Below, one piece after another: positions 17,310-17,597 of a stretch of DNA of 17,597 nucleotides. Position 1 is the first letter of the stretch. Every line of letters begins with the position of its first letter. The position numbers and the translations under genes were made by a program. Source of the stretch: Gaeumannomyces sp. JS-464 (taxonomy: Eukaryota > Ascomycota > Sordariomycetes > Magnaporthales > Magnaporthaceae); the NCBI GenBank assembly GCA_002197995.1, contig NGZR01000025.1, positions 1 to 17,597 of the forward strand, read 5' to 3'. The notes under the pieces were generated by a model, which did not search any database, had not been told where the DNA came from, and was given only the letters and a program-made list of their open reading frames with translations.

Positions 17310-17597
17310 GTAGTCAAGAAAAAGTAGTAGGTAGTAGTGTGTGAGGTGGTGTGTGTCACAGCGTGTGTGTGGGGTCAAAACAGAACGTCAAGTGTGTGGA
17401 GGTAAAAGTGTCGTGTGTAGTAGTGTGTGTGTGGTGTGTAGTGTGTAGTAGTGTAGAGTCGTAGAAAGTGTGTAGTGTAACAGTGTCCCGTGTGTGTGCG
17501 TGGTGTAGTGAAGTAGTAGTAGTAAGTGGTAGTAGTGGACGTAGTGTAGGTGTACGTGTGTAGGTGTGTGTAGTAGTAGTGTAGTGTACTAGTAGGA
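17310..17597 (+). CDS. nad3: NADH dehydrogenase subunit 3, exon 2 (cut by window end)
   Basis: The decoded frame reads YQEKYSIFECGFHSFLGQN, RTQFGVKFFI, LDLEILLTFPFAVSEY and NNVYGLLVTLVF. ECGFHSFLGQ, with its conserved Cys, and DLEIL are defining ND3 motifs. Around 17340 a G and around 17420-17455 some T's seem missing. The last T without an inserted G is at 17590. The gene continues beyond the window. Confidence 0.9.

Larger units (their letters stand above)
1..17597. other. Window-wide G-before-T alteration of the sequence text
   Basis: Almost every T directly follows a G, and AT, CT and TT are otherwise missing. The only exceptions I found are T's at 5600, 7131, 15527, 15537, 16876 and 17590. 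Contracting each GT to T leaves real GT as GT (written GGT here) and turns (GT)n tracts into T runs. The contracted + strand encodes recognisable mitochondrial proteins, conserved group I intron cores and perfect hairpins. The alteration runs evenly through exons, introns and hairpins, so it does not respect gene structure. A text or consensus-level substitution is the simplest cause. Annotation made on the uncorrected text will be wrong throughout. Confidence 0.95.

Noticed and set aside
1346..17378. Very long minus-strand open frames (e.g. 1346-3352, 6517-7443, 12582-13658, 16065-17378)
   Set aside because: They encode only a few amino acids (His, Thr, Leu, Tyr, Phe, Arg, Pro), have no domains and no ATG starts. 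They exist because inserted G's abolish TAA and TAG on that strand. They lie opposite real decoded genes.
1..17597. Telomere-like or (GT)n satellite DNA
   Set aside because: The GT tracts are irregular and contract to T runs of varied length in coding and intron sequence. No fixed repeat unit is present.
1..17597. A natural system that inserts G before T in mitochondrial DNA, with RNA-level removal
   Set aside because: Insertion editing systems known to me (e.g. Physarum C insertion, kinetoplast U insertion) act on RNA at selected sites. Here the change is universal, per base and blind to exon, intron or hairpin. I keep it as a remote possibility to be excluded with raw reads.
1..17597. tRNA and rRNA genes
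   Set aside because: I looked for cloverleaf arms and rRNA core strings in the decoded text, especially in 13990-15410 and the intron tails, and saw none I could support.

Overview
READ THIS FIRST. The text of this window is systematically altered: practically every T has an extra G directly 5' of it. The dinucleotides AT, CT and TT are absent apart from six T's, at 5600, 7131, 15527, 15537, 16876 and 17590. If the G before each T is removed (GT becomes T, GGT becomes GT), the + strand becomes ordinary AT-rich DNA, roughly 13 kb by my estimate, and reads as fungal mitochondrial sequence. Every gene call below was made on this hand-decoded text and mapped back to window coordinates. In the text as given almost no real gene is readable.

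Organism. The decoded DNA is the nad2-nad3 region of an intron-rich fungal mitochondrial genome. A filamentous ascomycete (Pezizomycotina-like) is most likely, judging from remembered nad2 and nad3 protein sequences and the directly abutting nad2-nad3 order. TGA is read as tryptophan (code 4), for example in the nad2 motif FHFWSP and in the NPWF motifs of the intron endonucleases.

Layout, all on the + strand. 1-1880: 3' part of a nad2 group I intron with a LAGLIDADG ORF. 1881-2136: nad2 exon. 2137-~3991: intron with LAGLIDADG ORF. ~3992-4323: exon. 4324-6124: intron with LAGLIDADG ORF. 6125-6475: exon. 6476-10193: a large composite intron in which a GIY-YIG ORF interrupts a LAGLIDADG ORF. 10194-10609: exon. 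10610-12861: intron of a different core type with a LAGLIDADG ORF. 12862-13349: exon. 13350-15409: intron whose LAGLIDADG ORF continues in frame from the exon. 15410-15443: last nad2 exon. 15461-15589: nad3 exon 1. 15590-17309: intron with LAGLIDADG ORF. 17310-17597: nad3 exon 2, running off the window.

How it works together. nad2 and nad3 encode membrane subunits of respiratory complex I and are probably co-transcribed, with 17 window bases between them. The introns are self-splicing group I RNAs, and their ORFs are homing endonucleases (possibly also maturases) that spread or help splice the host intron. Many A, T and G runs seem one base short even inside nad2 exons, which suggests homopolymer under-calling in the underlying assembly rather than gene decay.

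Limits. Decoding was done by eye, so exact frames, lengths and some intron borders are approximate. The G-before-T pattern is far more likely a data-processing artefact than biology, but it is the dominant signal in the window.
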